Source: Pseudopyrenochaeta lycopersici (lineage: Eukaryota > Ascomycota > Dothideomycetes > Pleosporales > Pseudopyrenochaetaceae). Taken from it: DNA of 64,000 bases. Shown here in pieces: positions 1-9,964 of this stretch. The position numbers were made by a program, and so were the translations under genes. Within the stretch, counting starts at the first letter, position 1, and every line of letters starts with the position of its first letter. The notes under the pieces are model-generated. The model was given only the letters and a program-made list of their open reading frames with translations, did not search any database and had not been told where the DNA came from. Where the stretch lies: positions 1,674,001 through 1,738,000 of the forward strand of contig NHZP01000001.1 in NCBI GenBank assembly GCA_003313425.1, written 5' to 3'.

Positions 1-411
1 GACGAAATCCAGCCTAAACGGTGGTTCAAGCTCCTCGTCAATGCAGCCTGGAATCCCATATGCGCCTTGACACTCAGCAAAGATACACACGTACTGACCA
101 GCTCCAACGAGGCGACTGCAGTAATTTTGGCCACCATGCTCGAAATCCAGGATATCGCTGCTGCCTACGGCTACACAATCACGAGGGAACAAGTCGATTA
201 CCAGCTCGGGAGGGCCACAGCTAGGATCGCGACTGACGCTGGAATAGAACCTAGCATGTTACAGGATGTGCAGTCAGGTCGGCGGATAGAAGTTGAGGCG
301 ATTGTTGGGAATCCAGTGCGGATGGGAAAGGAGAAGGGGGTCGCTTGTGTGAGGCTGGAAATGCTGTACGTACTTGCGAAGGCACTAGATAAGCAAATTG
401 GGAGGACATAA
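1..411 (+). CDS. 2-dehydropantoate 2-reductase (ketopantoate reductase), C-terminal part
   Basis: Frame 1 is open from the first base of the window and ends at the TAA at 409-411, giving about 136 residues of C-terminal sequence; the N-terminal NADPH-binding Rossmann part lies outside the window. The segment KLLVNAAWNPICALT (bases about 37-81) is the hallmark start of the helical ApbA/PanE C-terminal domain, with the family Lys and Asn of the substrate pocket. The end, with a conserved GKEKGVACVRLEMLYVLAKAL-type helix, also fits. The family reduces 2-dehydropantoate to pantoate in the pantothenate/CoA pathway; many fungal paralogues have unknown substrates, so the exact substrate is not certain. 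It converges on the elongin A gene. Confidence 0.8.
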   Translation, partial: DEIQPKRWFKLLVNAAWNPICALTLSKDTHVLTSSNEATAVILATMLEIQDIAAAYGYTITREQVDYQLGRATARIATDAGIEPSMLQDVQSGRRIEVEAIVGNPVRMGKEKGVACVRLEMLYVLAKALDKQIGRT

Positions 412-855
412 AACACCTTCATGCACTCTAACACTGTCTCTACCATTTATGTGTCCGTTGGTTGAACATGCGGCTCTAAATCCATCCAGCAACTCCCAGA
501 CTTCTTGAATGCTCCATGACTCTCACTTTGGACAGCGAAGGCTCTGCCTCAAGGGCTTTGGAAAAGCGAGTTCGAGTCTTATTGTAGCATCGCGTTTGCA
601 TCTGCAGACAGAAGTAAGGATATTGTAAACGCCACACAATGCATGCCCAAATATCGTGCCTATATCCTGTCGCTTCGACCCAAAGATGACTCCATGACAC
701 CCGCAAATAAAAGTCTAAGATATAAACCCCCTTGACATGAAGTTGACACATGATGATAGGACGCTTGACTTGGGAAATCTTCCCAAGGCTCGAGCGGTGC
801 CCACCGCAACGTACAATCTAAAGATGCGAGGAGCACAAATGGAAATAGACGCTCC
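412..855. other. intergenic, convergent 3' ends
   Basis: This 444-bp stretch lies between the 3' ends of the ketopantoate reductase gene (+) and the elongin A gene (-). It should hold both 3' UTRs. I see no coding, RNA or repeat signal in it. Confidence 0.5.
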
Positions 856-1761
856 TTACGGCTTTCTCCTCTTGGGCTGGTGAAAAAGACTATACGCTTC
901 TCTTTTCCTCTTCGGCGCCGAACCTGCTCCGGATTCTTGAGTCGGCGGTCTCAATCTTGGTGCATTGAATTGTTGCCCAGCTGGTAATGATGTGCGCTGC
1001 GGAGCGCTGCTCTGCTGTGGCACTGGCCTTTGTGTGATTTGAGGTCGAGTTGTCGAAGGCAGTGGCTCAGTCCTCTTGGCCACTGATGCAGAGGCCTGTT
1101 TGGAAAGGACCATGCTTCTTGGAGCCTCGTTCTCTGCCATCCTGATCATCCGAGCTGGCGCTTGCCGGATTGTCGTCTTTCTTTGAGCTAATACATGCGC
1201 AGGCATCTGCTGGGCCTTGGGACGCTCCCGTTTGTGATCGAATATACCTCTCTTCAACTTATCGAAAGCAACCTTGCCTGTTTTGGCAGGGGCACCTGTT
1301 GGTGCGCCCCAACTAGTAGTGTGCGCTCTAGAAGTAAACATCCTGCTGCTGCCGGCACCATATCCAACTCGACTGTCCACAATGAGTGTCTTGTTCTGTG
1401 CCCGGTCCTTCTGCAAAGCCTGCATCTGCTGCTTCAACGCTTCTGCATCCGCCTGCTTCTCTTTCTCCATATCCTTCTTCAATTTCCTGTAAACCTTGCT
1501 CCAATTTCGGGGATCTTGTGGTTCATGGCGTTTGTCTTTCCAATCAGGAATATCTCGCTTGATGAATCGCAGCCATATATCGCCTGTCTCGCCGAGCAGC
1601 TGAGTGCAGTTCTCTTCCAGCTCCTGTAGCTGATCGGGGTTTTGTATGAAGCGAAGTACTGGCTCGAGGAAAGAGAAGGGTATATCTCCCACATCGTTGA
1701 GCATGTCAATGTTCTTGATCAGGCGCTGCCGGGCCAGCTCGAAAAGGGTGGGAACCGGCAT
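856..1761 (-). CDS. ELA1: Elongin A (RNA polymerase II transcription factor SIII subunit A)
   Basis: This is an intronless 301-residue protein. Residues about 5-110 match the Elongin A family: a Leu-rich N-terminal helix pair (LFELARQRLIKNIDML, then PFSFLEPVLRFIQNPDQLQELEENC) followed by an IWLRFIKRDIPDW segment. The N-terminal part resembles an F-box/BC box that binds elongin C. The rest is basic, low-complexity and probably disordered, ending with Lys/Arg-rich stretches that could be nuclear localisation signals. In yeast, Ela1 with Elc1 and Cul3 ubiquitinates stalled RNA polymerase II; here that role is inferred from the family. Start: ATG at 1761 directly precedes the conserved helix. It diverges from THOC7, with a transposon now between them. 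Confidence 0.8.
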   Translation of the reverse strand: MPVPTLFELARQRLIKNIDMLNDVGDIPFSFLEPVLRFIQNPDQLQELEENCTQLLGETGDIWLRFIKRDIPDWKDKRHEPQDPRNWSKVYRKLKKDMEKEKQADAEALKQQMQALQKDRAQNKTLIVDSRVGYGAGSSRMFTSRAHTTSWGAPTGAPAKTGKVAFDKLKRGIFDHKRERPKAQQMPAHVLAQRKTTIRQAPARMIRMAENEAPRSMVLSKQASASVAKRTEPLPSTTRPQITQRPVPQQSSAPQRTSLPAGQQFNAPRLRPPTQESGAGSAPKRKREAYSLFHQPKRRKP

Positions 1762-2118
1762 GGCTGAGGGAGGCGACAGGCAAGAGCGATGGGCGGTGCT
1801 GGGACCTATTCGATACTGCCTCTGGCCTGTTTTCTTGGAGCCACGGTGGTATTAGCACTGTGACCACTAGCTGCAGTGAATCATGAACAGCGGTACGTTG
1901 GCGGTTTGAGCATGGGTGGAACACCCCACGGCAGTTACAGTAGCATTTTATCAAGAGAACTGTCAAAGGGATGGTTGTTGCCTAGGCGTCCCCTGAGTAG
2001 ACCGTGGCAGCCGTGAAGTGGAAGGCGCACCCGGGATGCAAGGAATTGAATGTTGTTGGATCTGACGTCTGACGTTCGACCCAGGACGGAGCCTAAGCTA
2101 CGGGTCCGCGTACCACTA

Positions 2119-2193
2119 ACGTGTTCCACCACCTGATGCACGTCCCCACCTGATGCACGTCCCCACCTGATGCACGTCCCCACCTGATGCACG
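2119..2193 (+). repeat. left terminal inverted repeat with four 17-bp units
   Basis: The 12-bp terminus at 2119-2130 is followed by four tandem copies of a 17-bp unit beginning ACCTGATGCACG at 2131, 2148, 2165 and 2182; the last copy is only 12 bp long. The units are identical where they overlap. They probably serve as transposase binding sites, as subterminal repeats do in other Tc1/mariner elements; that role is inferred. Confidence 0.85.
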
Positions 2194-2313
2194 CGCAACA
2201 CCATGCAACCAGCAAAATAATTGAAGCTGTACAGCCACCAACAAAAGCTATTATTTCGAGATTTTCTAGAGTTACAATTAAACAGCTATATAGAAGATTT
2301 GCGCAGGCTTATA

Positions 2314-2651
2314 TTACGTAATAAATCGTTGTGGCGGTCGAATAGTTCGCCCGGAGCGAGAGCTTGCATGAGCAGCTACGTCAACCTCAGCAGGATCCTC
2401 ATCAACCACAACAGTCTCTGAAGCTTCAATAAGCTTGAGGCTTCGTCTCTTGCCTAATTTGAACAACTTGAGATCGTTTTTGAGCTGTTTTTGAAGCTCA
2501 CGAGCGACCTTTTGCTCCTCGCGATAGGCAGCTTTCTGGAGCTTCAATGCTCGCGCTCTTCCTTAGCTGTAACCCGTATCAATCGCCTCTGTTCAAGCTG
2601 CTCTGCCTTGAGAAGTTTCTGTTGCTTCCGTAGCTGAATAGCCTCACTTTT
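2314..2651 (-). pseudogene. disrupted C-terminal tail of the transposase
   Basis: Beyond the TAA at 2652-2654 the same minus-strand frame continues with coding-like basic, Gln/Leu-rich sequence to about 2545. It then meets a second stop, and the coding character resumes in a neighbouring frame (2547 to 2314). That last part ends with RSGRTIRPPQRF, a tail motif seen in many fungal pogo-like transposases. The simplest reading is one original C-terminal tail now broken by a nonsense change and a small indel. Whether the 509-residue form is still active cannot be told from sequence. Confidence 0.55.
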
Positions 2652-4181
2652 TTAGTGCTGGAGCTCCTCATCTTCATTGTCCTTCTGCTCCTGCCGTATA
2701 CGAGCTTCTTGAATCTTCTTAGGTGACCAGAAAACAGCTCCACCATGGTGTTCCTTTGGAGCTTGAAGCCGTAGAGCTTTGCCACGCTTACGACGCTTCT
2801 TCTCATTAATTAGAGCCTCTCTAAGCTGCTCATTTTCGTGTTGAAGTAAGGTATTTTGGACTGAGATTGTGTGGAGCGCTCGGCTAAGCTTCTGTGCCTT
2901 CGAATCGTATATATCCTCCACAGCCCGCTGTAGCAATTGCTCAATCTTTCTCCAATCGCTAGCGCTGAGTACAGAGGAGCTGCTGCTGCTGCTGCTGCTC
3001 AAGGATGGCCGCTCATTGCGTGGTGTTGCAGATTTGAACCTTTTGAGTATAACGCTTGGATCAAAAGGTGAGAGCCCTGTGACTTCAAACGCCTTCAAAA
3101 TCGTTGTTTTAGTGAACGCTGAGTGCCAGGCGCTATAGAATAACTTGAAGAAATCGCGTTTTGTGATCGAGGTAAATCCTTGAGCTTTGTGCATAAAGAT
3201 ATCGAGTTCGTCGCGGTAGGCAGCTGCGAGAGGAGCGAAGAGGCACACATCGAGCGGCTGAAGCGTATGCGTTGAATGAGGAGGTAGTACAGCGAGGAGT
3301 ATCTTGTTATTGTCGCAAAAATCTATAAAATCCATGGTTACGTGAGATCCGTGGCCATCGAGGATGAGCAGCCGCCACGAGCTGCGCGCCTTAGCTTTAG
3401 TCTCGCGATTGAAGACTTGTTTGAGCCAGCTTAGGCCAATATCATTGCTTGTCCATCCACTTGATGATGAGGTAAAGAAGGCTTCGTGTTGTGCAGCCTC
3501 AAAATCCTGTAACCAGGTATCTTGTATAGCACCAGAGGCAGCCGGGTAGATGAGCGCTGGCGAAAGAGCTGTACCATCAGCACAGATGCAAGCTATAGTA
3601 GTAATCCACTCGCGATTACCATCCTGGATGATATGCCTCAGTTTTCCTGACTCATACATGCTCCTAGAAAACACGCGCTTACTCTTAGAGAGCACACCAA
3701 TGAGGAAGCCTTTCTCATCCATATTGTACATATAGCGACTATCAATGCTATATTCCTCAATTTTCTGCTTCAGTAGCTCAAAGTAGAGGCTGTACTTGAA
3801 GGCAGAATCAGCTTTGAAGCGGTTACGATCAAGGGTGGATGCCCAGTGAGATATGAGCTCGATGTTATGCCGTGCGACAAAGCGGTCAACCCAGTTTTTG
3901 CCTGCTGGCTTTCTAGCGATTTGGGATGCGAAATTTCGAATCATGGGCTTTGAAGGAGGTAATCCGCGTCTGCAAAGCTTATGAATATACTCTATAAGCT
4001 CAGCTTCTTGTGTAGTGTTGAGTAACTTGCTGTTATTGATTTTAGATGCATTACTCTGAGTAACACCTCTATGACGGCGCGACAGCGTTGACCGGTCAAC
4101 ACCATACTTTTTTGCAATATCCGCGTAACAGAATGATTCTCCAAGCTTCAAGGATTGCAGCGCAGCAAGTGCATCCTCCAT
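2652..4181 (-). CDS. DDE superfamily transposase (pogo/Fot1-like)
   Basis: This 509-residue ORF encodes the element's transposase. Residues about 1-40 form a psq-like helix-turn-helix (CYADIAKKYGVDRSTLSRR), followed by a CENP-B/Tc5-type DNA-binding region up to about 115 (GKNWVDRFVARH). The DDE_1 catalytic core follows, with likely acidic residues D155 (YNMDEKGF), D275 (LILDGHGSH) and D311 (THTLQPLDV); the 35-residue spacing of the last two suits pogo-type enzymes. A serine run near residue 395 is encoded by an AGC microsatellite at about 2979-3000. The C-terminus is basic and rich in coiled-coil residues. The family cuts and pastes the element at TA sites. The ORF ends at a TAA (2652-2654) earlier than coding-like sequence suggests, so it may be slightly truncated. 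Confidence 0.88.
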   Translation of the reverse strand: MEDALAALQSLKLGESFCYADIAKKYGVDRSTLSRRHRGVTQSNASKINNSKLLNTTQEAELIEYIHKLCRRGLPPSKPMIRNFASQIARKPAGKNWVDRFVARHNIELISHWASTLDRNRFKADSAFKYSLYFELLKQKIEEYSIDSRYMYNMDEKGFLIGVLSKSKRVFSRSMYESGKLRHIIQDGNREWITTIACICADGTALSPALIYPAASGAIQDTWLQDFEAAQHEAFFTSSSSGWTSNDIGLSWLKQVFNRETKAKARSSWRLLILDGHGSHVTMDFIDFCDNNKILLAVLPPHSTHTLQPLDVCLFAPLAAAYRDELDIFMHKAQGFTSITKRDFFKLFYSAWHSAFTKTTILKAFEVTGLSPFDPSVILKRFKSATPRNERPSLSSSSSSSSSVLSASDWRKIEQLLQRAVEDIYDSKAQKLSRALHTISVQNTLLQHENEQLREALINEKKRRKRGKALRLQAPKEHHGGAVFWSPKKIQEARIRQEQKDNEDEELQH

Positions 4182-4238
4182 ATCGTTAATATTCGTGGTG
4201 TTGTTACGCGTTGAAGATTTGATGAAATTTGGTGTTCG

Positions 4239-4279
4239 CGTGCATCAGGTGGGGACGTGCATCAGGTGGTGGAACACGT
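4239..4279 (-). repeat. right terminal inverted repeat with two 17-bp units
   Basis: Read inwards on the minus strand, the 12-bp terminus (4268-4279) is followed by two of the same units (4251-4267 and 4239-4250). It matches the outer end of the left repeat exactly but lacks two units (34 bp). The right end lies about 114 bp upstream of the THOC7 start codon. Confidence 0.85.
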
Positions 4280-4393
4280 TAGCGTCCTCGATCGCCGCGC
4301 AACTTCGACAATGCGACTTGTGTTGTGTAGAGCAACAATCCAACTAACGAATCCTTTACCGCTTCCGCATCACCCCATTTCTACCGACGAGTA

Positions 4394-5500
4394 ATGGCTA
4401 TTGAACAATGGGGGCTTTTGTCCCAGGCAGACGAAGGTAAGGCAGCAACCTGCGCGCTTGAGAGCTCTCACTAACGCAGCAAAGATGCACTACACAACGT
4501 CTCTCGGCTGCTTGCCGTTGAAGCTCGGCCATATATGCATGCCGCCGGTCGCCTACTCAAACCCAACTTCTTCGAGGATGCGCGTCCAAAACAGCTCCCT
4601 TCTCCGCCGCCAGATGCCTCTGCTGCCGACGAGGAAGCAGCCGCATTAGTAGCCGAGCGCGAACAACAGGCGCACAAAATTGAGATATGGCGGAAGGATA
4701 TCATGAACGAGCTATCACTCCTGGACTTTGCGATCCTGCGATCCGAATTCACCACAAACAGTAATCATGATGAGCGCCAACGATATGCGGTGGAGAAGGA
4801 CGGCATCACGGCGAAGCAGCAGCACGTAAAGGACACTATTGAGGAGCTCAGGGTGCAACTCGTAGAAGCAAAAGAAACACTAGCGGTTCGCAAAACATAT
4901 GACGAGCTCACGGAGAAGATCACGAGCAGCAAGATGCTGAAGCCGCGAGATGAGCAAGCACTAGCACACGCCAAACTAGACGAGGAAATTGCTGAGCTGG
5001 AGCATGAGGTGCAGTCTGCAAAGGACACCTGGAGCGAGCGACGGACCCAGTTTGGACGCATCGAGGAAGAAGCGCGAGAAATGCTGCGCATGATCAAGGA
5101 TGAAAAGGAGGAGGCTGAGCGCAAGGAGGGCATGATGAAAGACGGTGATGAGGATGGCGAGGGTGAAGGCAGCACCTCTAGGGGCGATGTTAGCCATGTC
5201 GGCACGCCACGGCCGGATGGTGGGATGACACCGATTCACATCAGCCAGAGCGGCGAGGGGTCGCAATCGCTTAGAGTGCCACCACACGACAGGCTCAAGC
5301 CCCTTTCCCGGGAGGCCAGTGCAGCACCTTCGCCTGCTCGGTCTGGGGTCGCCGAGGACACAGAGATGGCCGACTCAGGTGCGAACTCGGGAGATGCCAA
5401 TGTGGATGATGACTCCTCTGGCATTGAAGAAGGTGAGGACCTGGAGGACGGTGAAGACGACGAGGATGATAGGGGAGCGAGCAAGATGGATGAATCATGA
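4394..5500 (+). CDS. THOC7: THO complex subunit 7 (THOC7/Mft1-like)
   Basis: Exons 4394-4436 and 4485-5500 encode about 352 residues. The 48-nt intron has GTAAGG, a CTAAC branch site and ends at an AAAG acceptor; splicing joins WGLLSQADE to DALHNVSRLLAVEARP, the conserved THOC7 N-terminus. The following region has the family motif RKTYDELTEKI and long predicted coiled coils (about residues 80-210). After it comes an acidic, disordered tail rich in Glu, Asp, Gly and Ser. In the THO/TREX complex the protein couples transcription to mRNA export in the nucleus; that is known for the family. The start codon lies only about 112 bp from the transposon's right end, so its promoter has been partly replaced or displaced. 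It converges on the TBCA gene. Confidence 0.85.
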
Positions 5501-5634
5501 TCACAAGCATGATAACAATTGCTCAATTGGTTTGCATAGCGCGGTGTTTTGGGTAATTATAAGTTTCTGCCTGGGTATATGTACCTACATACTCCGTCCA
5601 AAGGGTATCATAGTTCCTTCGATAGAGGAAAACA

Positions 5635-6089
5635 TCATGAGGTCTCACGAATAGCCTCTTTCCCCTTTGCAATGGCTTCCTTCGCTTTGGCGACTTGTTC
5701 CGCCGATGCCTGAGCGCTTCCATCGTTGCTAGTCTCCTACAATCACGTCAGCACACGCCTGTCTGTTCTCAACTGATTTTCAGCTTACGAGCTCCTCTTC
5801 TAGCTTCTCAATGGCCTGCTCGATCTTCGTCTTCATACTGGGTAAGACGTTCTTGGTCTCTTGAAGTGCTTGGCGCTATGGGTCCGTCAATACAGAGATT
5901 AGAAATGTGGATCTCAGAAACTTGTACCTCCTGTCTCAGCGTATATTCAGCATTCTCGTCACCCTCGCTTGCTTCACTCTTCTTAATCCGTGCCTCTTGC
6001 TGCTCGATTTCCTTGTGATAGCTGGCTTCTTCCTTGACCAATCGTACGACAACACCAGTTGCGATGTCGAGTTTGGTAGGCGGGGCCAT
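5635..6089 (-). CDS. RBL2: Tubulin-folding cofactor A (Rbl2)
   Basis: Exons on the minus strand are 6089-5928, 5875-5789 and 5736-5635, giving 116 residues, typical of cofactor A (about 105-120). Both introns are 51-52 nt with GTACAA/GTAAGC donors and TAG acceptors, and both are phase 0. The first exon carries the family signature: a Leu-rich helix, LVKEEASYHKE, then QQEARI and DENAEYTLRQE. The second and third exons supply the remaining helices of the three-helix bundle. The protein binds beta-tubulin after its release from the chaperonin and passes it along the folding pathway in the cytosol. It diverges from MCM4 across 323 bp and converges on THOC7 with a 134-bp gap. Confidence 0.92.
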
Positions 6090-6299
6090 GATGACTGATT
6101 CTGTGATGTTGGGTATTTGAGGGAATGCTGTGACACTTGAAAGAAGTTTGGCGAGTATGAGTGCCTCTAGAGACAATAAATACGATTGACTGAAACTTGG
6201 CGGTTGCCTTGCTGCGACTGTTTTGTCTCTTGATGAATTTCATCTCATCGCGGGGCCCATATCGATAACCTAGAGGCTAAGCTACTTCTGGACCACTTT

Positions 6300-6316
6300 A
6301 CGCGAACGCGTCGCGT
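6300..6316. promoter_or_regulatory. MluI cell-cycle box (MCB) cluster upstream of MCM4
   Basis: Three near-contiguous MCB-like hexamers lie here: ACGCGA (6300-6305), the perfect palindrome ACGCGT (6306-6311) and TCGCGT (6311-6316). They sit 97-113 bp upstream of the MCM4 ATG. MBF (Swi6 with an APSES-type DNA-binding partner) binds ACGCGT and drives G1/S expression of replication genes in yeasts. Use here is inferred from position and sequence. Confidence 0.6.
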
Positions 6317-6412
6317 CTCCTTTCCAGCCGCCGCCCACTTTTCCATAGCAACCCCCTCTACAGTACTCAATAACAATTATCTCCAATCTTCTCTGTATAG
6401 AGCGTCACAACA

Positions 6413-9400
6413 ATGTCGTCTCCAGCGAAGCGTCGCTCGCAGCGCACGTCTGCTTCTGCTACCCCACGGAGAAGTGCCCGCAGTGGAAATTCTCAGATCC
6501 CCTCCAGCAGCCCTGCGCCCGTTGGACCAGATGAGCAACTCCAGTCTGAAGCATCCCAAGCCTCGCAGCGCGGATCGCAAGCTACGCCTAGAAACTCGAG
6601 ATTGCAGACGGCCTCGACGCAATCGCCGCTGTTCTTCCGCTCATCGCCTGTTAACCCCTCCGCCTCAGGGGCAGGGAATGGTGCTGATGAGAGTGATGGA
6701 GGCGCAACACCAAGGGCCAGTGGCATGACTATTGGAGGTGAGATATTCACTAAAATGGAACTGCATGCATTGACAAGTTCAGATTCCTCTCCCATCCATT
6801 ACGCTTCCAGCTCCAGCCCAGGCCATGCCCGCCATGCACAAAATACAGATATCCGAAGCAGCAGCAGCGCTCTCTTCGTCCGTGGCTCCGAGTCTGCAGC
6901 CCGCAATCGTCGTAGTGATATTCACTCCGATGTCTTCGGTACCAGCTCTACCAACCGACGCCGCAGGCTGTTTGTTGACGAAAATGGCATGGCCGTCCAT
7001 GATGCGTCAGATGCGCCTACCTTCGCCAACCTAAACCCGGACACGTCAGATGCGGATGTTCTAGGCGGTAACTCTTCACGAGTCATTTGGGGTACCAATG
7101 TATCCCTTGTAGACGCTAGACATGCCATGAGGGACTTCCTCATGAACTTCCAGCGGAAGTACCGCCTGATCCAGGATGGCGAGCTGGAAGAGGGCATGAG
7201 CCTCCCAGCAGATCACCCTGCCATGGCTCGCGAGTATGTCGATGTCATGAAGATGATGCTTGAACTCGGTGTTACGCCCTTGAACTTGGATGCTCGCAAC
7301 TTGAAAGCATACCCCCCAACAAGAAAGCTTTGGCACCAGCTGCAAGCCTACCCGAACGAAATAATCCCAATCATGGATGTTGCGATCAAGGACACTATGC
7401 TCGAGCTTGCTGAGAAGCGTATGGCTGAGATGAGGACCCAGATCTCCCAAGCACAGCGTGCTGCGCAGCCCAGAGCCCGTGACTCTAGCTCTCTGCCACC
7501 CATGCTCAGCTCTGATGCTCCCACACCCGGTGCTCCGTCTCCTGCGCCTTTCGCCGACATCCCGAATCTGGTCAGTGAAGTGGACCAGAAAACTTACAAC
7601 GTAAGGCCGTTTGGTCTTGATAAGACGATCAACTTGCGTGAGTTGAACCCCGGTGATATGGATAAACTGGTGAGCGTCAAGGGACTGGTGATTAGGACAA
7701 CACCTATTATTCCAGACATGAAGGATGGTAAGTGTGGATTTCTCCCCAACTGTGGTTGCCTATGCTAATTGGAACAGCATTCTTCCGTTGCTCAGTGTGT
7801 AATCACACTGTCAGGGTCGACATCGATCGTGGCAAGATCACTGAACCTACCAAGTGCCCACGTGCTGTCTGTGAATCCCCCAACTCAATGCAGATTGTTC
7901 ACAACCGCTCCGGGTTTGCCAATAAGCAGGTGATCAAGCTACAAGAGACACCAGATGATATGCCAGACGGCCAGACTCCACACTCAGTCTCGCTCTGCGC
8001 ATACGATGAGCTAGTCGATGTGTGTAAAGCTGGTGACCGAGTCGAGATAACGGGAATTTTCAAGTGCAATCAAGTGCGCATCAACCCGCGCCAGCGATCG
8101 GTCAAGAACATTTTTAAAACCTACGTCGATGCCTTACATATCCAGAAGGTTGATAAAAAGCGCATGGGCATAGATGTGTCAACCATCGAAGAAGAGCTTG
8201 CTGAGCATGCAGCTGGTGACATTGAGGAGACTCGCAAGGTTACAGAAGAAGAGGAGGCGAAGATCAAGGCTACGGGCGCCCGTCCTGATGTCTATGAGCT
8301 TCTCTCCCGCTCACTTGCGCCCAGTATTTACGAAATGGACGATGTCAAGAAGGGCATCCTCCTTCAGCTCTTCGGTGGCACAAACAAGCAGTTCGAAAAG
8401 GGTGGTAGCCCCAAGTATCGAGGTGACATCAATGTCCTTCTGTGTGGTGATCCCTCAACGTCCAAATCTCAGATCCTTCAGTACGTCCACAGAATCGCGC
8501 CGCGCGGTGTGTACACTTCTGGAAAGGGTTCATCCGCTGTTGGTTTGACTGCCTACGTCACTCGCGATCCCGAGACTCGGCAGCTAGTGCTCGAGTCTGG
8601 TGCTCTAGTACTGTCTGACGGTGGAGTATGCTGCATTGACGAGTTCGACAAGATGTCGGAAGCCACGCGTTCGGTTCTTCACGAAGTCATGGAGCAGCAG
8701 ACTGTCTCCATCGCGAAAGCAGGGATCATCACCACCCTCAACGCCCGTACGTCGATCCTTGCCTCCGCCAACCCCATTGGTTCGAAGTACAACGTCAATC
8801 TTCCTGTTCCACAGAACATCGACCTTCCACCAACCCTACTCTCACGTTTCGACCTTGTCTATCTTGTCCTCGATCGTATCGATGAACAGAATGATCGCCG
8901 CCTCGCTCGCCATCTCGTTGGCATGTACCTCGAAGATGTTCCAGAAAACGCCTCCAAGAACGAAATCATGCCTATCGAGTTTCTCACCTCCTATATCTCA
9001 TATGCACGCACGAACGTCCACCCTAAAATTACCGAGCCCGCACAAAAAGCACTCGTAGACGCTTATGTTGCCATGCGTGCCCTCGGCGCCGACATCCGAG
9101 CCCAAGAGCGACGGATTACTGCTACAACTAGACAATTGGAATCTATGATTCGTCTCTCTGAAGCTCATGCTAAGATGCGATTGTCTGAGGAGGTGACGGC
9201 CGATGATGTTCATGAGGCTGTTCGTCTCATCAAGTCTGCGCTCAAGCAGGCTGCCACAGATGCGCGCACAGGTCTCATTGACATGTCACTGCTCACTGAG
9301 GGTACATCGACTGGTGATCGTAGAAGGAAAGAGGACCTCAAGCGCGCAGTCCTCGCAGCTCTTGATGAGCTTGCATCTGTTGGGCAAACCGTCAGACTCA

Positions 9401-9555
9401 GCGACCTTGCCAAGAAGGTTCGAGAAGGCTCCAGCGAACAGGTCGAGAACCAGGAATTCCTCGAGGTTTTGAGAACTGCGGAGCTGGAGGGTGCTGTGCA
9501 GCTCAGTGGAGAAGGACCAAGAAGGACCGTCAAGAGAGTCGTTGGGAACTTTTAG
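6413..9555 (+). CDS. MCM4: DNA replication licensing factor MCM4
   Basis: Exons 6413-7727 and 7778-9555 (50-nt intron, GTAAGT/CAG) encode 1030 residues. The first about 170 residues are Ser/Pro/Arg-rich and disordered, with many SP/TP sites as expected of the kinase-regulated MCM4 tail. The N-terminal MCM domain contains a C4 zinc finger (C443, C446, C465, C470). The AAA+ core has the MCM Walker A GDPSTSKSQ (about 662-670, Lys 668), Walker B CCIDEFDKM (about 723-731) and arginine finger SRFD (about 794-797). A winged-helix tail follows. MCM4 is one of six subunits of the replicative helicase MCM2-7, loaded on origins in G1. The upstream MCB cluster suggests G1/S control. Confidence 0.97.
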
Positions 9556-9964
9556 ATAGCCCCATAAAGCTGGCGTTATTGGGTCGCGTGAATGGGATAT
9601 GCATATGTTATGAGGTGATGATAGAGTAGCATGGATAGCATTATGGTATAATACGATTGTCAATTTGGCGCCCAAGAAGCTGTTCAAAGGATTCTGTCCT
9701 CTTTTATGGGCTAAGTTTGCGAATGTTCTTCTTACGACGAATATTATACTAATTCCTCTGCTAAAGCTCACATTTTGGTGACAAGGTCTTTTAAGCAGGC
9801 AGGAGATTAAATTTACAGCTGCTTAAGAAGCCCGTGAGCTGCGTGTGAGGATAAGGGCACAGGCTGTGTTTATCCTTAACACTGCCTTTCTTATGAACTG
9901 CCCCGGACTTAAATATCATATCCCACATAATAACGGCAAATAAATCGAGGAAGCTTATTATGCG
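9556..9964. other. intergenic, convergent 3' ends
   Basis: This 409-bp AT-rich gap lies between the 3' ends of MCM4 (+) and the first 2EXR gene (-). I see no gene or repeat in it. Confidence 0.5.

Larger units (their letters stand above)
2117..4281. mobile_element. pogo/Fot1-type DNA transposon with TA target duplication
   Basis: The element proper spans 2119-4279 (2,161 bp) and is flanked by TA at 2117-2118 and 4280-4281, the usual Tc1/mariner target duplication. Both ends begin ACGTGTTCCACC read inwards, followed by 17-bp units starting ACCTGATGCACG. The left end has four units and the right end two. It contains one long transposase ORF on the minus strand (4181 to 2652) and remnants of further coding sequence down to 2314. 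The ends are identical over the shared terminal 41 bp and the ORF is open for 509 codons, so insertion appears fairly recent and without heavy RIP damage. That age estimate is an inference. Confidence 0.88.

Noticed and set aside
560..600. tRNA-like B box (GTTCGAGTC)
   Set aside because: The flanking bases cannot form a T-arm stem and no A box or acceptor stem is found at the right distance.
1195..1629. 144-codon ORF antisense to elongin A
   Set aside because: It lies wholly opposite the elongin A coding sequence; its composition mirrors that gene and no motif is present.
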